Shown: positions 1-7,117, numbered from the stretch's first letter. The stretch is DNA of 7,895 nt from Planctomycetaceae bacterium (GCA_013360535.1 JABWBL010000140.1:1-7895), one strand, 5' to 3'. Made by a program: numbers and translations. Notes: generated from the sequence alone by a model not told the origin.

Positions 1-1
1 C

Positions 2-394
2 CACTTCGGCGGCGAGCTCGTGCACGGCGAGGGGTACGTCACCGAGTTGCTCGCTCCCGCCGCCGCACCCGCGCCCAACGTTCCGACCTCTCAGGTCGCC
101 GAGCCCACGTTCGAGCGCGACGTGCTCCCACTGATGCAGGCCTTCTGCGTCGAATGCCACGGCCCGCTCAAGCAGAAGGGCAAGCTGCGCCTCGACGCCG
201 TCGACCCGCGCTGGTTCGAGCCCGGCGAGTTCGGCACGCTCGTCGTGCGCGGCGACGCGGCCTCGAGCGAGCTCCTGCGGCGCATGCTGCTGCCGCTCGA
301 CGACGAGGACCACATGCCTCCGTCGAAGGAAGCGCAACCTGCGGCGGCGGACGTGGAGCTGGTCTCGCGCTGGATCTCCGCGGGCGCGAAGTGA
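2..394 (+). CDS. C-terminal part of a membrane-anchored Planctomycete-type (PSC1) cytochrome c domain protein, 5' end outside window
   Basis: The frame is open from the left edge and ends at TGA 392-394, giving 130 residues of a longer protein. Residues 1-12 (HFGGELVHGEGY) resemble the end of the DUF2231-like membrane domain that precedes PSC1 domains in some planctomycete and Bacteroidetes proteins. An Ala/Pro-rich linker follows (about 18-33), then the PSC1 haem domain (about 36-130). The haem motif is CVECH (C49, C52, H53), followed by the family-typical GPLKQKGKLRLD stretch. A late DHMPP (M105) probably supplies the axial Met ligand. The protein stops right after the haem domain, with no DUF1549/DUF1553 or leucine-rich-repeat extension as seen in many relatives. 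The likely role is covalent haem c binding outside the cytoplasmic membrane in electron transfer; the partner is unknown. A GTG at 20 could be taken as a start, but homology-like sequence runs upstream of it, so I treat the gene as truncated by the window. Confidence 0.85.
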   Translation, partial: HFGGELVHGEGYVTELLAPAAAPAPNVPTSQVAEPTFERDVLPLMQAFCVECHGPLKQKGKLRLDAVDPRWFEPGEFGTLVVRGDAASSELLRRMLLPLDDEDHMPPSKEAQPAAADVELVSRWISAGAK

Positions 395-438
395 GGCCGG
401 GGACGCGCGAGAGCCGCGCCGACGACCGAAGGAACGGT

Positions 439-479
439 GCGGCGCCGGCCGGGACCTCGTAGCCCCCGTCCGGCGCCGC
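439..479. terminator. Perfect 10-bp inverted repeat between convergent genes
   Basis: The arms GCGGCGCCGG (439-448) and CCGGCGCCGC (470-479) are exact reverse complements across a 21-nt loop. The loop contains GGG and CCC tracts that could extend the stem. The repeat lies 45 bp past the cytochrome-domain stop and 41 bp past the FG-GAP stop on the other strand. No clear U-tract follows on either strand, so it could be a GC-rich termination or RNA-stabilising hairpin rather than a classical intrinsic terminator. Confidence 0.5.
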
Positions 480-481
480 GG

Positions 482-510
482 AAGCCCGCGCGCGTGAGGC
501 GCGCGAGCTT
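482..510. terminator. Second hairpin of the convergent intergenic region
   Basis: A 7-bp stem CGCGCGC/GCGCGCG (487-493 with 499-505, loop GTGAG) is extended by AAGC/GCTT (482-485 with 507-510) across a single mismatch, giving 11 pairs. It sits 9 bp beyond the end of the FG-GAP gene, where a 3' hairpin for that - strand gene would be expected, and it can also act on + strand transcripts. On both strands the downstream sequence is only weakly U-rich. Confidence 0.5.
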
Positions 511-519
511 CGAGTGTGT

Positions 520-2070
520 TCATGGCAGGAAGATCGCACGCACGCCGTTGGTGAGGTTGCTCGTGGCCAGGCCCTTGAGCGTGTCGCGGTACCAGAACTG
601 GAAGTTCCAGGCGGAGCCGGGCTCGAGCGCGTTCACGCCGGTGCCATAGGGCTCGCCCGCGAAGTCGAACACGAACTCGGTGCAACCGTCGTCGCGCAGG
701 ATCACCGGTGCGCCCATGCGGACGATCGGCGGCGCGATGCACAGGTAGCCGGACTGGAACGGACGCAGGTCGCCGGTCATGCCGCGCAGGAAGATGCCGG
801 CGCGCTGGCCGGGCGCTCCCGCGACCGTCAGGGCGAAGTCACCAGCGCCCACGCTCGGGCTGCCGCGCCACGCGAGTTCCGCGCCGAAGCCGACGGAGTT
901 GGGTGCGCCGTAGCCGTAGCTGCGCGGGTTGGCGAACAGGTTGTAGAGCGGCTGGAGCAGGTCACCCGCGTCGATCGTCGCGACGATGTCCGGGTACGCG
1001 CTCCCGTCGAGGTCCGCGACGGCCAGATGGTCCGAACCGGTGCCCGGCAGGTCCCAGGCGCCGGCGTAATCGAAGACCCCGTCCTCGTTCTGGCGCAGCA
1101 CCGTCACGCACTGGCTTGCGGCGCAGACCATGGCGAGGTCCAGGCGACCGTCGCGGTCGAAGTCCGCGGCGGCGAGGTGCGTCGGGTGCGCGCCGCCGAC
1201 GTTGAAGACCAGCGGGGCGGCGAAGCTCCCGCCGAGGTTGTGGAAGACCGCGACCTTGTGCAGGCCCGCGCCGCTGAAGCACGCGGCGAGGTCATCGCGC
1301 TCGTCGCCGTTGAAGTCGGCGGCGACCAGACCCTCGGGGTGCGAGAAGCCCGGGATCGAGAGCGTTTCCGCGGGCACCAGCACGCCGGTGCCGTCGTTGC
1401 GCAGCACCGAGATCGCGTGGCTGTCGTGGTCGGCCACGGCGACGTCCGCCAGCCGCAGCGCGCCCCGCGCGTAGCCGAAGCAGCCGACCGCGAGGCTCTT
1501 CGGCGAGGCGCCGATGCCGACGGCGGGCAGCACGCTGAACGTCCCCGCGCCGTCGTTGAGCACGACGGTCACCGAGTTGCCGAGGCCGTTGGAGACGACG
1601 AAGTCGAGGTCGCCGTCGCCGTCGAGGTCGTTGATGTCGAGCTCGCTCGGGCCGTCGCCGACCGCGATGCGCTCGAACAGGACGTAGTGGGCCGCGCCGA
1701 GGTTGTGCAGCACGAACAGCTCGTCGGTGTCGCGTGAGACGACCGCCAGATCGGGCAGGCCGTCGCCGTCGATGTCCGGCGCGACGAGGCCGATCGGGTA
1801 GCGCGCGCCCACGAGCGGAGTGAACGTCGGGTCGGAGTACTTCGGCGGGTAGTTGCGGTGCAGCACCGCGATGCGCGGCGGCGAACGCAGGGTGACGGCG
1901 AGCTCCAGCACGCCGTCACCATCGAGGTCGGCGGCGACGACATCCTGCGGGAAATTGCCGCAGAAGACCGGGTCGGCGACGTCGAACGAGATCTGGGCCC
2001 GTGCGACGGAAACGAGCACCGTGGCCGCGAGGGCGCAGGCGCTCCAGGGAATCGTTGACTGCAGCTTCAC
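520..2070 (-). CDS. Secreted FG-GAP/VCBS repeat protein, predicted seven-bladed beta-propeller
   Basis: The protein has 516 residues. A Sec signal peptide (about 1-25, hydrophobic ACALAATVLVSV, cleavage after ARA) implies export. About seven FG-GAP/VCBS repeats of roughly 51 residues follow. Calcium-type D-x-D/N-x-D loops start at D48, D99, D148, D252 and D303, with a degenerate one at D353. The unit near 196-215 has lost the acidic loop, but the spacing D148 to D252 equals two repeats, so seven blades fit. Residues about 385-516 form a separate beta-rich domain with GYLCI and WYRD near its end; I recognise this type from the C termini of secreted planctomycete proteins. Such propellers are usually structural or ligand-binding, and no catalytic motif is visible. 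The GTG start is fixed by the signal peptide and an excellent ribosome binding site. A 215-bp gap and that site suggest expression separate from the upstream cluster. Confidence 0.88.
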   Translation of the reverse strand: MKLQSTIPWSACALAATVLVSVARAQISFDVADPVFCGNFPQDVVAADLDGDGVLELAVTLRSPPRIAVLHRNYPPKYSDPTFTPLVGARYPIGLVAPDIDGDGLPDLAVVSRDTDELFVLHNLGAAHYVLFERIAVGDGPSELDINDLDGDGDLDFVVSNGLGNSVTVVLNDGAGTFSVLPAVGIGASPKSLAVGCFGYARGALRLADVAVADHDSHAISVLRNDGTGVLVPAETLSIPGFSHPEGLVAADFNGDERDDLAACFSGAGLHKVAVFHNLGGSFAAPLVFNVGGAHPTHLAAADFDRDGRLDLAMVCAASQCVTVLRQNEDGVFDYAGAWDLPGTGSDHLAVADLDGSAYPDIVATIDAGDLLQPLYNLFANPRSYGYGAPNSVGFGAELAWRGSPSVGAGDFALTVAGAPGQRAGIFLRGMTGDLRPFQSGYLCIAPPIVRMGAPVILRDDGCTEFVFDFAGEPYGTGVNALEPGSAWNFQFWYRDTLKGLATSNLTNGVRAIFLP

Positions 2071-2075
2071 GTCTC

Positions 2076-2084
2076 CACCTCCTT
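2076..2084 (-). promoter_or_regulatory. Strong Shine-Dalgarno site of the FG-GAP gene
   Basis: On the - strand AAGGAGGTG precedes the GTG start at 2070, with 7 nt between the GGAGG core and the start codon. It is a near-perfect anti-16S match and decides the start. No other gene in the window has a comparable site, which suggests high translation of the exported protein. Confidence 0.85.
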
Positions 2085-2285
2085 GGGGGAGCGGAAGGTG
2101 GCGGTCGTGAGTCGTGGGCCCGGGCGTGTCGCGAGGTCGGGCGCTCCGCGCTCACGTGCCGTCATCCACCGCGCGAATCAAGGCCATGGAGCGCGAGTTC
2201 GACATGGTCCCGACAGAGTGATCCGTCCTCAAGCACTGCGTAGCGGACGGCGCGCGCCGCGTGCGCGACAGCGTAGTCGCGAGCG

Positions 2286-4190
2286 TCACCGCAGGAAACG
2301 GCGGCAAGCTTCGGAGAGCTCGCGCAGCACGCTGGCGGACGCGCGCATCGTCGCGTCGAGGTCCTCGACGGGCTTCCAGTCGAACGTGTAGGCCTCGGCG
2401 CCGCCGCGGTACGAGTCGAGAGGCAACACGAGGATCGCTTCGTCGGACCACGCGGCGACCGTGTCCCAGCCGGCGAGGATGCGGTGGCGGCCCGCGATGG
2501 GGGCGAGCAGGTTCTCGCCGTTGCACCACTGCGTCCGTTGCGTCGGATCCGCGCCGACGAGCTCGAGCAGCGTGGGCGCCACGTCGACGTGGCACGTCGG
2601 CCGCGTCTCGTCTCCCGGCGGCACGCCGGGACCACGCAACACGAGCGGGACGAGCACCTGCGTGCGCGTGTAGTTGCTCGTGTGGCCCCAGAAGCCGTGT
2701 TCGAGGAACTCCTCGCCGTGGTCGCCGGTGATCACGACCACCGTGTTGTCGAGCTCGCCCGTCGCACGCAGCGCGTCGAGCATCTGGCCGATGCTGCGGT
2801 CGACGTCGGCGACGGAGTTGCGGTAGCGGTTGAAGACCTGCGGCATCATCGCCGCGATCTCGTCGCTCGAGAGCTTGGCGTAGTCGATCGTTCTCGCGTA
2901 CGGCTCGAACGGCGTCAGGTCGCTCGCGACGTTGTAGGCCTGATGGGGCGCGTCGAGGAACGCGAAGCAATAGAACGGCTTGCGCTCCGCAGCGCCCGAA
3001 CGCTCCTGCATCCAGCTGCCGAAGCGCCGCACGAGCTCGGTGTCGCGGCTCGCGCCCTCGACACGCTCGAACTTGTCCTCGACACGGTCCTCGATGCGGA
3101 TCCAGGCCGTCGAGCGCAGCTCGGGGAAGCTCATCGAGGCCGTGCCGTAGATGCGGAACTCGTATCCGAGGTCGAGCAGGCTGTCGACGATCACTGGCGA
3201 CGCGCCCTCGGCGTACACCGGCGCGAAATAGGAGCCGTGCAGTCCGTACACGAGCGAGAACGTGCCGTAGCGCGACGTGCTGCCGCTGCTCGCGTGATCG
3301 AGGAAGCGCCGCGCGCCCTGCGCGAACTCCCACGTGCGCGGCATCACCGCCGGATCGAGCATGTCCGCGCGCAGCGACTCGATCGTCAGGATCAGCAGGT
3401 TCGGGCGCGGCCCGTCCGGCGCGATGCGCGGCCGCTCGAGCGGATAGTCGAGCAGCAACCCTTCGGAGCTCACCTCGACGCGCTCGCGCTCCTCGAGCTC
3501 GTAACCGAACCACTTGCGCGCCACGCGCTTGACGGTGAAGCGCGGGTAGAACGGCACGAGCCGCGAGAGCGACGGGATCTCGCGCTCGCGCAGCAGGTCC
3601 GCGCGCGCGTAGAGCGACTTCTCGATCACGAGCACGGGCAACACGATCCACAGCGCGAAGAACCCCGGCCGCATCCAGCGGGGCGTGCTCGACATGCGCT
3701 CCCACTGCGCCGCGCGCCAGCGCTGGAAGCCGTAGAACACGAGCGCGAGCGCGGCCAGCGCCGCTCCGGCCATCACGAACAGGCCGGGGCCGAGCTGCAC
3801 GGAATCCTCGACGCCCTCCGTCGTCACGACGGTCCACACCCAGCCGTTCAAGTGGTAACGGAACAGGTTGTAGACGCGCACGTCGACGAACAGCAGCGCC
3901 ACGAAGGCCGTCGCGAGCCCGGAAAACGTCCACGCCGTCGCCCGCGGCCCGAGTCCGACCAGCGAGAGCAGCGCGACGGCGAGTGCGAGCAGCCCAGAGA
4001 GCGCCGCGAGCTGCGAGAGCAGCGCGAGCCGCAGGAACAGCGCCACCGCGAAGCTCGTGTCGTCCGGCGCGTGCGCGAAGAAGCTCTGCCCGACCGCGAA
4101 GGCGACGAACAGCGCGAGCAGCCACGCATCGAACACCGCGCGGCGCGCGGCACCACCCGGCGTGCGGGGACGAAACGGGTTGGCGGCCAT
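2286..4190 (-). CDS. YejM/PbgA-like five-TM membrane protein with an alkaline phosphatase-superfamily (sulfatase/LtaS-like) extracytoplasmic domain
   Basis: The protein has 634 residues, close to E. coli YejM (about 586). Five predicted membrane segments lie at about 19-38, 46-79, 87-105, 134-154 and 175-191. The stretch FRYHLNGWVW (110-119) resembles the FHLHLNPVVW region of YejM. The soluble domain starts near 264 (NLLILTIESLRAD). The metal and nucleophile positions known from lipoteichoic acid synthase appear present: E271 in TIES, T305 in SSGSTS, and D490-H491 in GDHGEEF, with H498, H503 and D536 nearby. H416 (DAPH) may contribute to substrate binding. The family includes phosphoglycerol and phosphoethanolamine transferases, sulfatases and the LPS regulator YejM. 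An intact active site favours an enzyme acting on an envelope lipid or glycan, though the reaction is unknown. The ATG start has no clear Shine-Dalgarno site. It is the last gene of a probable three-gene operon, 63 bp after the lipoprotein-like gene. Confidence 0.88.
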   Translation of the reverse strand: MAANPFRPRTPGGAARRAVFDAWLLALFVAFAVGQSFFAHAPDDTSFAVALFLRLALLSQLAALSGLLALAVALLSLVGLGPRATAWTFSGLATAFVALLFVDVRVYNLFRYHLNGWVWTVVTTEGVEDSVQLGPGLFVMAGAALAALALVFYGFQRWRAAQWERMSSTPRWMRPGFFALWIVLPVLVIEKSLYARADLLREREIPSLSRLVPFYPRFTVKRVARKWFGYELEERERVEVSSEGLLLDYPLERPRIAPDGPRPNLLILTIESLRADMLDPAVMPRTWEFAQGARRFLDHASSGSTSRYGTFSLVYGLHGSYFAPVYAEGASPVIVDSLLDLGYEFRIYGTASMSFPELRSTAWIRIEDRVEDKFERVEGASRDTELVRRFGSWMQERSGAAERKPFYCFAFLDAPHQAYNVASDLTPFEPYARTIDYAKLSSDEIAAMMPQVFNRYRNSVADVDRSIGQMLDALRATGELDNTVVVITGDHGEEFLEHGFWGHTSNYTRTQVLVPLVLRGPGVPPGDETRPTCHVDVAPTLLELVGADPTQRTQWCNGENLLAPIAGRHRILAGWDTVAAWSDEAILVLPLDSYRGGAEAYTFDWKPVEDLDATMRASASVLRELSEACRRFLR

Positions 4191-4201
4191 GGCGAAGCCG
4201 C

Positions 4202-4242
4202 AAAAAATAGCGCGCTCGGCCGCAGAAGTCGCGCGCGCGGCC
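4202..4242 (-). terminator. Terminator- or attenuator-like stem with six-T run inside the operon
   Basis: In the 63-bp gap before the YejM-like gene, the - strand carries two alternative 6-bp GC stems: GGCCGC/GCGGCC (4237-4242 with 4218-4223) and GCGCGC/GCGCGC (4231-4236 or 4233-4238 with 4210-4215). The second is followed after TA by TTTTTT (4207-4202), which ends 11 nt before the ATG. This is the only A/T homopolymer of that length I noticed in a very GC-rich window. A partial terminator or attenuator that lowers expression of the last gene is plausible but unproven; the loops are long for a strong terminator. Confidence 0.35.
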
Positions 4243-4253
4243 TCGGCGGGCGC

Positions 4254-5192
4254 CTACTCGAGCACAAGACTCGTCGCCGCAGCCCGAAACGCCGCGAGGT
4301 ACGGCTCGCGCTGGGTCGCGCGGCACTGTCCCTGCAACACGAGCGCGCCGTCGCCCACCGGCACGAGCGTGATCCACGCGAGCAGCCCGTTCTCGACACT
4401 CGCCACGACCTCCCACGCCTTGCGGCCCGCGCTCGCGACGGCCACCGAGCTTTCGACCGCACGAAGTCGCGTTCCTGCGGCGCCGAGCGCGCCCTCGAGC
4501 CTCTCGCGACAGGCCGCCTCGAGGCCCTCCGCGCTCGAGCTGGAAACTTGCGCCACGAGCAGGAACGGCGTGCCCTCCGGCAGCGGCGACGGTGTTCCGC
4601 GCGGCGCGTACACGTGCACCGCGCCATCGTCGCGCACCAGCACGAGGTCGGCACCCGGTTGGAGCTCAAACGAGATCACCGGCGCCACATCCCGGCGCCA
4701 CCTCGCGCCGAGCAGGCACTCGCGCAGCGGCTGTTCGAGCTCCGCCGCGAGCTCGTTGTCGCACTCCGCGACCATCACGAGCGACTCTTGCGCGTCTCCG
4801 CCGACCAGCATCCAGCTCCGTCGCTCGCCGCCCCCGCCCCGCCGCTCGAGGTGGTAGAGCCGCGCCTCGACCTCCGCGACACGCACCGCTTCCCAACGCA
4901 CGAGCCGCACTTCCTCGTCGCTCCACTGCGTCGGATCCGGCGCGGTCTCGGCGAATGGCGCCGGCAGCTCGAACACGCCGATCTTCGCGCGCGCATCGCT
5001 CCGCACGAGCCCCTGCACGGCCTCCGACGGCTCGAACCCGCGTGGCGCGCTCAGCTCGACACGCGTTCCCTCGATGCGGCGATGGGGGAGAGCAGCCTGC
5101 ACCGTCCCCGACGCCGGTTCGCGCGAGCACGCGCTCGCGACCCCCAGCAGAAGCAGCCCCAAGACGAACGTGGCGCGCACGAGGCACGCCAC
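4254..5192 (-). CDS. Putative lipoprotein with two tandem PsbP/Mog1-like domains, function unknown
   Basis: The protein has 312 residues. A hydrophobic export signal (VLGLLLLGVASAC) ends at C22. The ASAC sequence is only near the lipobox consensus because position -3 is Ala rather than Leu/Val/Ile, so lipidation is likely but not certain. The mature part looks like two related halves, about 40-165 and 170-312. Each runs from beta-rich sequence through a Trp-containing strand to a closing helix with a Cys (RECLLGARW; GQCRATQREPYLAAFRAAATSLVL), as in PsbP/Mog1-fold lipoproteins. No catalytic motif is seen. It lies between the radical SAM gene (27 bp upstream) and the YejM-like gene (63 bp downstream), so an accessory or substrate-presenting role in the envelope is possible. 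The GTG start is the first available; V5 (GTG, 5178-5180) is an alternative, and neither has a clear ribosome site. Confidence 0.72.
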   Translation of the reverse strand: MACLVRATFVLGLLLLGVASACSREPASGTVQAALPHRRIEGTRVELSAPRGFEPSEAVQGLVRSDARAKIGVFELPAPFAETAPDPTQWSDEEVRLVRWEAVRVAEVEARLYHLERRGGGGERRSWMLVGGDAQESLVMVAECDNELAAELEQPLRECLLGARWRRDVAPVISFELQPGADLVLVRDDGAVHVYAPRGTPSPLPEGTPFLLVAQVSSSSAEGLEAACRERLEGALGAAGTRLRAVESSVAVASAGRKAWEVVASVENGLLAWITLVPVGDGALVLQGQCRATQREPYLAAFRAAATSLVLE

Positions 5193-5219
5193 GTTAGCGG
5201 AAACGGCTTCGTTCCGTGC

Positions 5220-6788
5220 TCAATCCATGTGCGCGACGACGCGCTCGTCGCCCATCTGCAGCGAGACCTGAATCTCGCGCGCGCGGTTCGCGAAGCGGCG
5301 CTGGAAGCTCTTGAAGAGCACCTGGTACACACGCAGCACGCCCTTGGTCGCGAGGCGGTAGGTGAAGTCGACCCACGTCCAGTAGCGCGGCCCGCTCAGG
5401 CCCTGCGCGCGCGCGTAGATGCCGGCCTGCTCGGCGACGAGGTATTCCGCGTGCAGCATGAACAGCACGAGGTACGGCCGGTACATCCAGCGCGGCTTGA
5501 TCAGGCTCGGCAGGAACTTGACCAGCCACGGGTTGCGCACCGCGAGCGGGAAGAGCTTGTGCAGGTTCTCGATCTGGCGCTTGGTGTCGCTCTCCACCGG
5601 CAGCGAACGCCGGAAGTTGACCGGGAACTCGTCGAGGCTCGACACCGCGTAACCCATTTGCGTGGTCGTGTCGGTGATGTCGAACATCGGGTACGGCTGC
5701 ATCAGGCTGACCATCGGGTGGTCGACGCCGCACTCGACGTTGAGGCGCACGGTGTCGAGCTCGTCCTCGATCGTCGCCCCCGGCGCGCCGAGGATGTTGA
5801 GCGAGCCGAGCCGGATGCCGTGCTTGGTGATCCACTGCGACGCGTTGACGAGCTGCTGGCGCGTCGTGTTCTTGCGGAAGATCGTGTTGCGCACGTGGTC
5901 GTTCGCGGCCTCGATCGCGATGCGCGCGTAGACGCAGCCGGCCTTGCGCAGGAGCTCGATGTGGCGCTCCGTCGTCAGGTTCGCCATCAGGATCACATCG
6001 AACGGCAATCCGACTTCCTTCGGATAGCGCTCGCAGAACTCCTCGAGCCACGAGTTCTTCAGGTTGAAGATGTCGTCGACGAAGTGCACGAACTTCAGGT
6101 TGTACTTCGCGCGGACCTGCTTGATCTCCTCGATGATGTGGTCGACCGAGCGCTTGCGCGTGTACTCCTTGTTGTTGGAGTTGTAGACCTTCTTCTTCCA
6201 CGCGTGGTGGAAGCAGAACGAGCAGTTCATCGGGCAGCCGCGCTGCGTCACGAACACCTTGCGGTCGGTGTCGCGGTAGATCGGCGCCGCCTCGTACACG
6301 ACGTCGCGATCGGGGTGCCCGAGCTCGTCGAGGTTCTGCACCAGCGGCCGCACCGGGTTCTTCGCGATCTCGCCCGTCTTCGCGTCCTTGACCCACAGGT
6401 TCTGGACGTCGGAGTAGTCGCGCCCTTCCGCCAGCCGCTCGAGCAGCTCGACCACCGCCTGCTCGCCCTCGCCGCGGCAGATGATGTCGATGCCCGGCGT
6501 CTCGATGTACTCCGGCGTGAACGTCGTGTGGGGCCCGCCGAACACCGACACCACGTGCGGCAGCTCGGCCTTCACGCGCTGGTTGATCTCGGCCAGGTAC
6601 AGGTGCATCCCGGTCGTCACCGAGTAGCAGACGACGTCGGGGTTGTAGGCCTTGAGCTTCTCGATCCAGTCCCGGTCCGGCACGAACAGCGCCTTGCTCT
6701 CGTGCCCCGCGTCCTTGATCGCGCGCGACAGCCACATGACCCCGAGCATCTCCTGCGGGAGGTACTCGTCGATGAACAGGACTTTCAT
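5220..6788 (-). CDS. B12-binding-domain radical SAM protein, substrate unknown
   Basis: The protein has 522 residues from the ATG, whose MKVLFIDEYLP N terminus is typical of the family. The cobalamin-type Rossmann domain spans about 1-135, with GGPHTTFTPEY at 84-94 and CRGEGE at 104-109. The canonical DxHxxG cobalt-ligand motif is not seen, as in many members. The radical SAM core begins near 177 with the CX3CX2C cluster motif CPMNCSFC (C185, C189, C192), which binds the 4Fe-4S cluster that cleaves SAM; FVDDIF (237-242) fits the following barrel strands. The C-terminal 100 residues are rich in aromatic and basic residues and may lie at the membrane surface. Family members perform methylations, ring rearrangements and other difficult carbon chemistry on lipids, peptides or small molecules; nothing here fixes the substrate. 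An in-frame TTG at 6815 would add nine residues and has a weak AAGAGAG upstream. It is the first gene of the probable operon. Confidence 0.9.
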   Translation of the reverse strand: MKVLFIDEYLPQEMLGVMWLSRAIKDAGHESKALFVPDRDWIEKLKAYNPDVVCYSVTTGMHLYLAEINQRVKAELPHVVSVFGGPHTTFTPEYIETPGIDIICRGEGEQAVVELLERLAEGRDYSDVQNLWVKDAKTGEIAKNPVRPLVQNLDELGHPDRDVVYEAAPIYRDTDRKVFVTQRGCPMNCSFCFHHAWKKKVYNSNNKEYTRKRSVDHIIEEIKQVRAKYNLKFVHFVDDIFNLKNSWLEEFCERYPKEVGLPFDVILMANLTTERHIELLRKAGCVYARIAIEAANDHVRNTIFRKNTTRQQLVNASQWITKHGIRLGSLNILGAPGATIEDELDTVRLNVECGVDHPMVSLMQPYPMFDITDTTTQMGYAVSSLDEFPVNFRRSLPVESDTKRQIENLHKLFPLAVRNPWLVKFLPSLIKPRWMYRPYLVLFMLHAEYLVAEQAGIYARAQGLSGPRYWTWVDFTYRLATKGVLRVYQVLFKSFQRRFANRAREIQVSLQMGDERVVAHMD

Positions 6789-6897
6789 CCGGCGCTTCGT
6801 GGCGGTGCTGACCAAGGTGTGTCTCTCTTGCTGGCTCGGGCCGAGGGCTGTCCCGGCGGCGCTCCGTCCGGGTGGGGGTCTGGCTGCAGGCGGCGAA

Positions 6898-6903
6898 AGT
6901 CTA
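6898..6903 (-). promoter_or_regulatory. Candidate -10 element for the radical SAM operon
   Basis: TAGACT on the - strand lies about 110 bp upstream of the ATG and fits the TANNNT pattern of bacterial housekeeping -10 boxes. Its context GGTAGACTTT resembles the elements at 7045 and 7602. No convincing -35 box is visible, so this is a weak call based on local similarity. Confidence 0.25.
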
Positions 6904-7044
6904 CCGTGCCCGTGAGGCTTGGGCTCGAACGGTGGGGGAGAGCCCTTCGGCGTGCGCCCCGCCCGATCCTCTGACCCACCCTCCGCTTCGGCCGCCCGCG
7001 TCCAGCCCCCGGAATTTCCTGCCCCGTTTCGCGCCTCCTTCCGC

Positions 7045-7050
7045 TAGCTT
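7045..7050 (+). promoter_or_regulatory. Candidate -10 element for the zinc-ribbon gene
   Basis: TAGCTT in the context GCTAGCTTGGGCC stands out in a C-rich stretch and fits TANNNT. It would give an untranslated leader of roughly 155 nt before the ATG at 7215. No clear -35 hexamer is seen. Confidence 0.3.
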
Positions 7051-7094
7051 GGGCCTTTGTCCCGAGACGCGCACCTCGCCCCCCTCCGCGCCCT

Positions 7095-7117
7095 CGGAAC
7101 CGGAACCTCCCGTTCCG
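7095..7117 (+). promoter_or_regulatory. CGGAAC direct and inverted repeats in the putative leader
   Basis: CGGAAC occurs twice in tandem (7095-7106), and its reverse complement GTTCCG follows at 7112-7117 after a 5-nt spacer. This gives a 6-bp palindrome. If transcription starts near 7055, it is a leader hairpin; otherwise it could be an operator. Its small size means chance cannot be excluded. Confidence 0.25.

Noticed and set aside
514..1737. A 407-codon + strand open frame opposite the FG-GAP gene
   Set aside because: It has the same codon-on-codon antisense geometry. The - strand frame has a signal peptide, seven repeats and a strong ribosome site.
2223..2250. Hairpin CCGTCC/GGACGG downstream of the YejM-like gene as a terminator
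   Set aside because: The stem is only 6 bp with a 16-nt loop and no T-run follows on the - strand. It is too weak to annotate.
2152..4416. A 754-codon - strand frame overlapping the YejM-like gene in another phase
   Set aside because: The translation is dominated by Arg and Ala without motifs, while the chosen frame shows membrane segments and the full catalytic motif set.
4191..5219. Possible readthrough fusion, since the three - strand genes are in the same frame with gaps divisible by three
   Set aside because: Same-frame spacing of three genes occurs by chance in about one case in nine. Each downstream product has its own N-terminal export signal or membrane start, so separate proteins are far more likely.
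2484..6974. A 1496-codon open frame on the + strand across the whole three-gene cluster
   Set aside because: The three - strand genes share one reading frame, and this frame is exactly antisense to it, codon on codon. Stops would need TTA, CTA or TCA codons in the real genes, which are rare at this GC content. The translation is Arg/Glu/His/Leu-rich with no domain signature.
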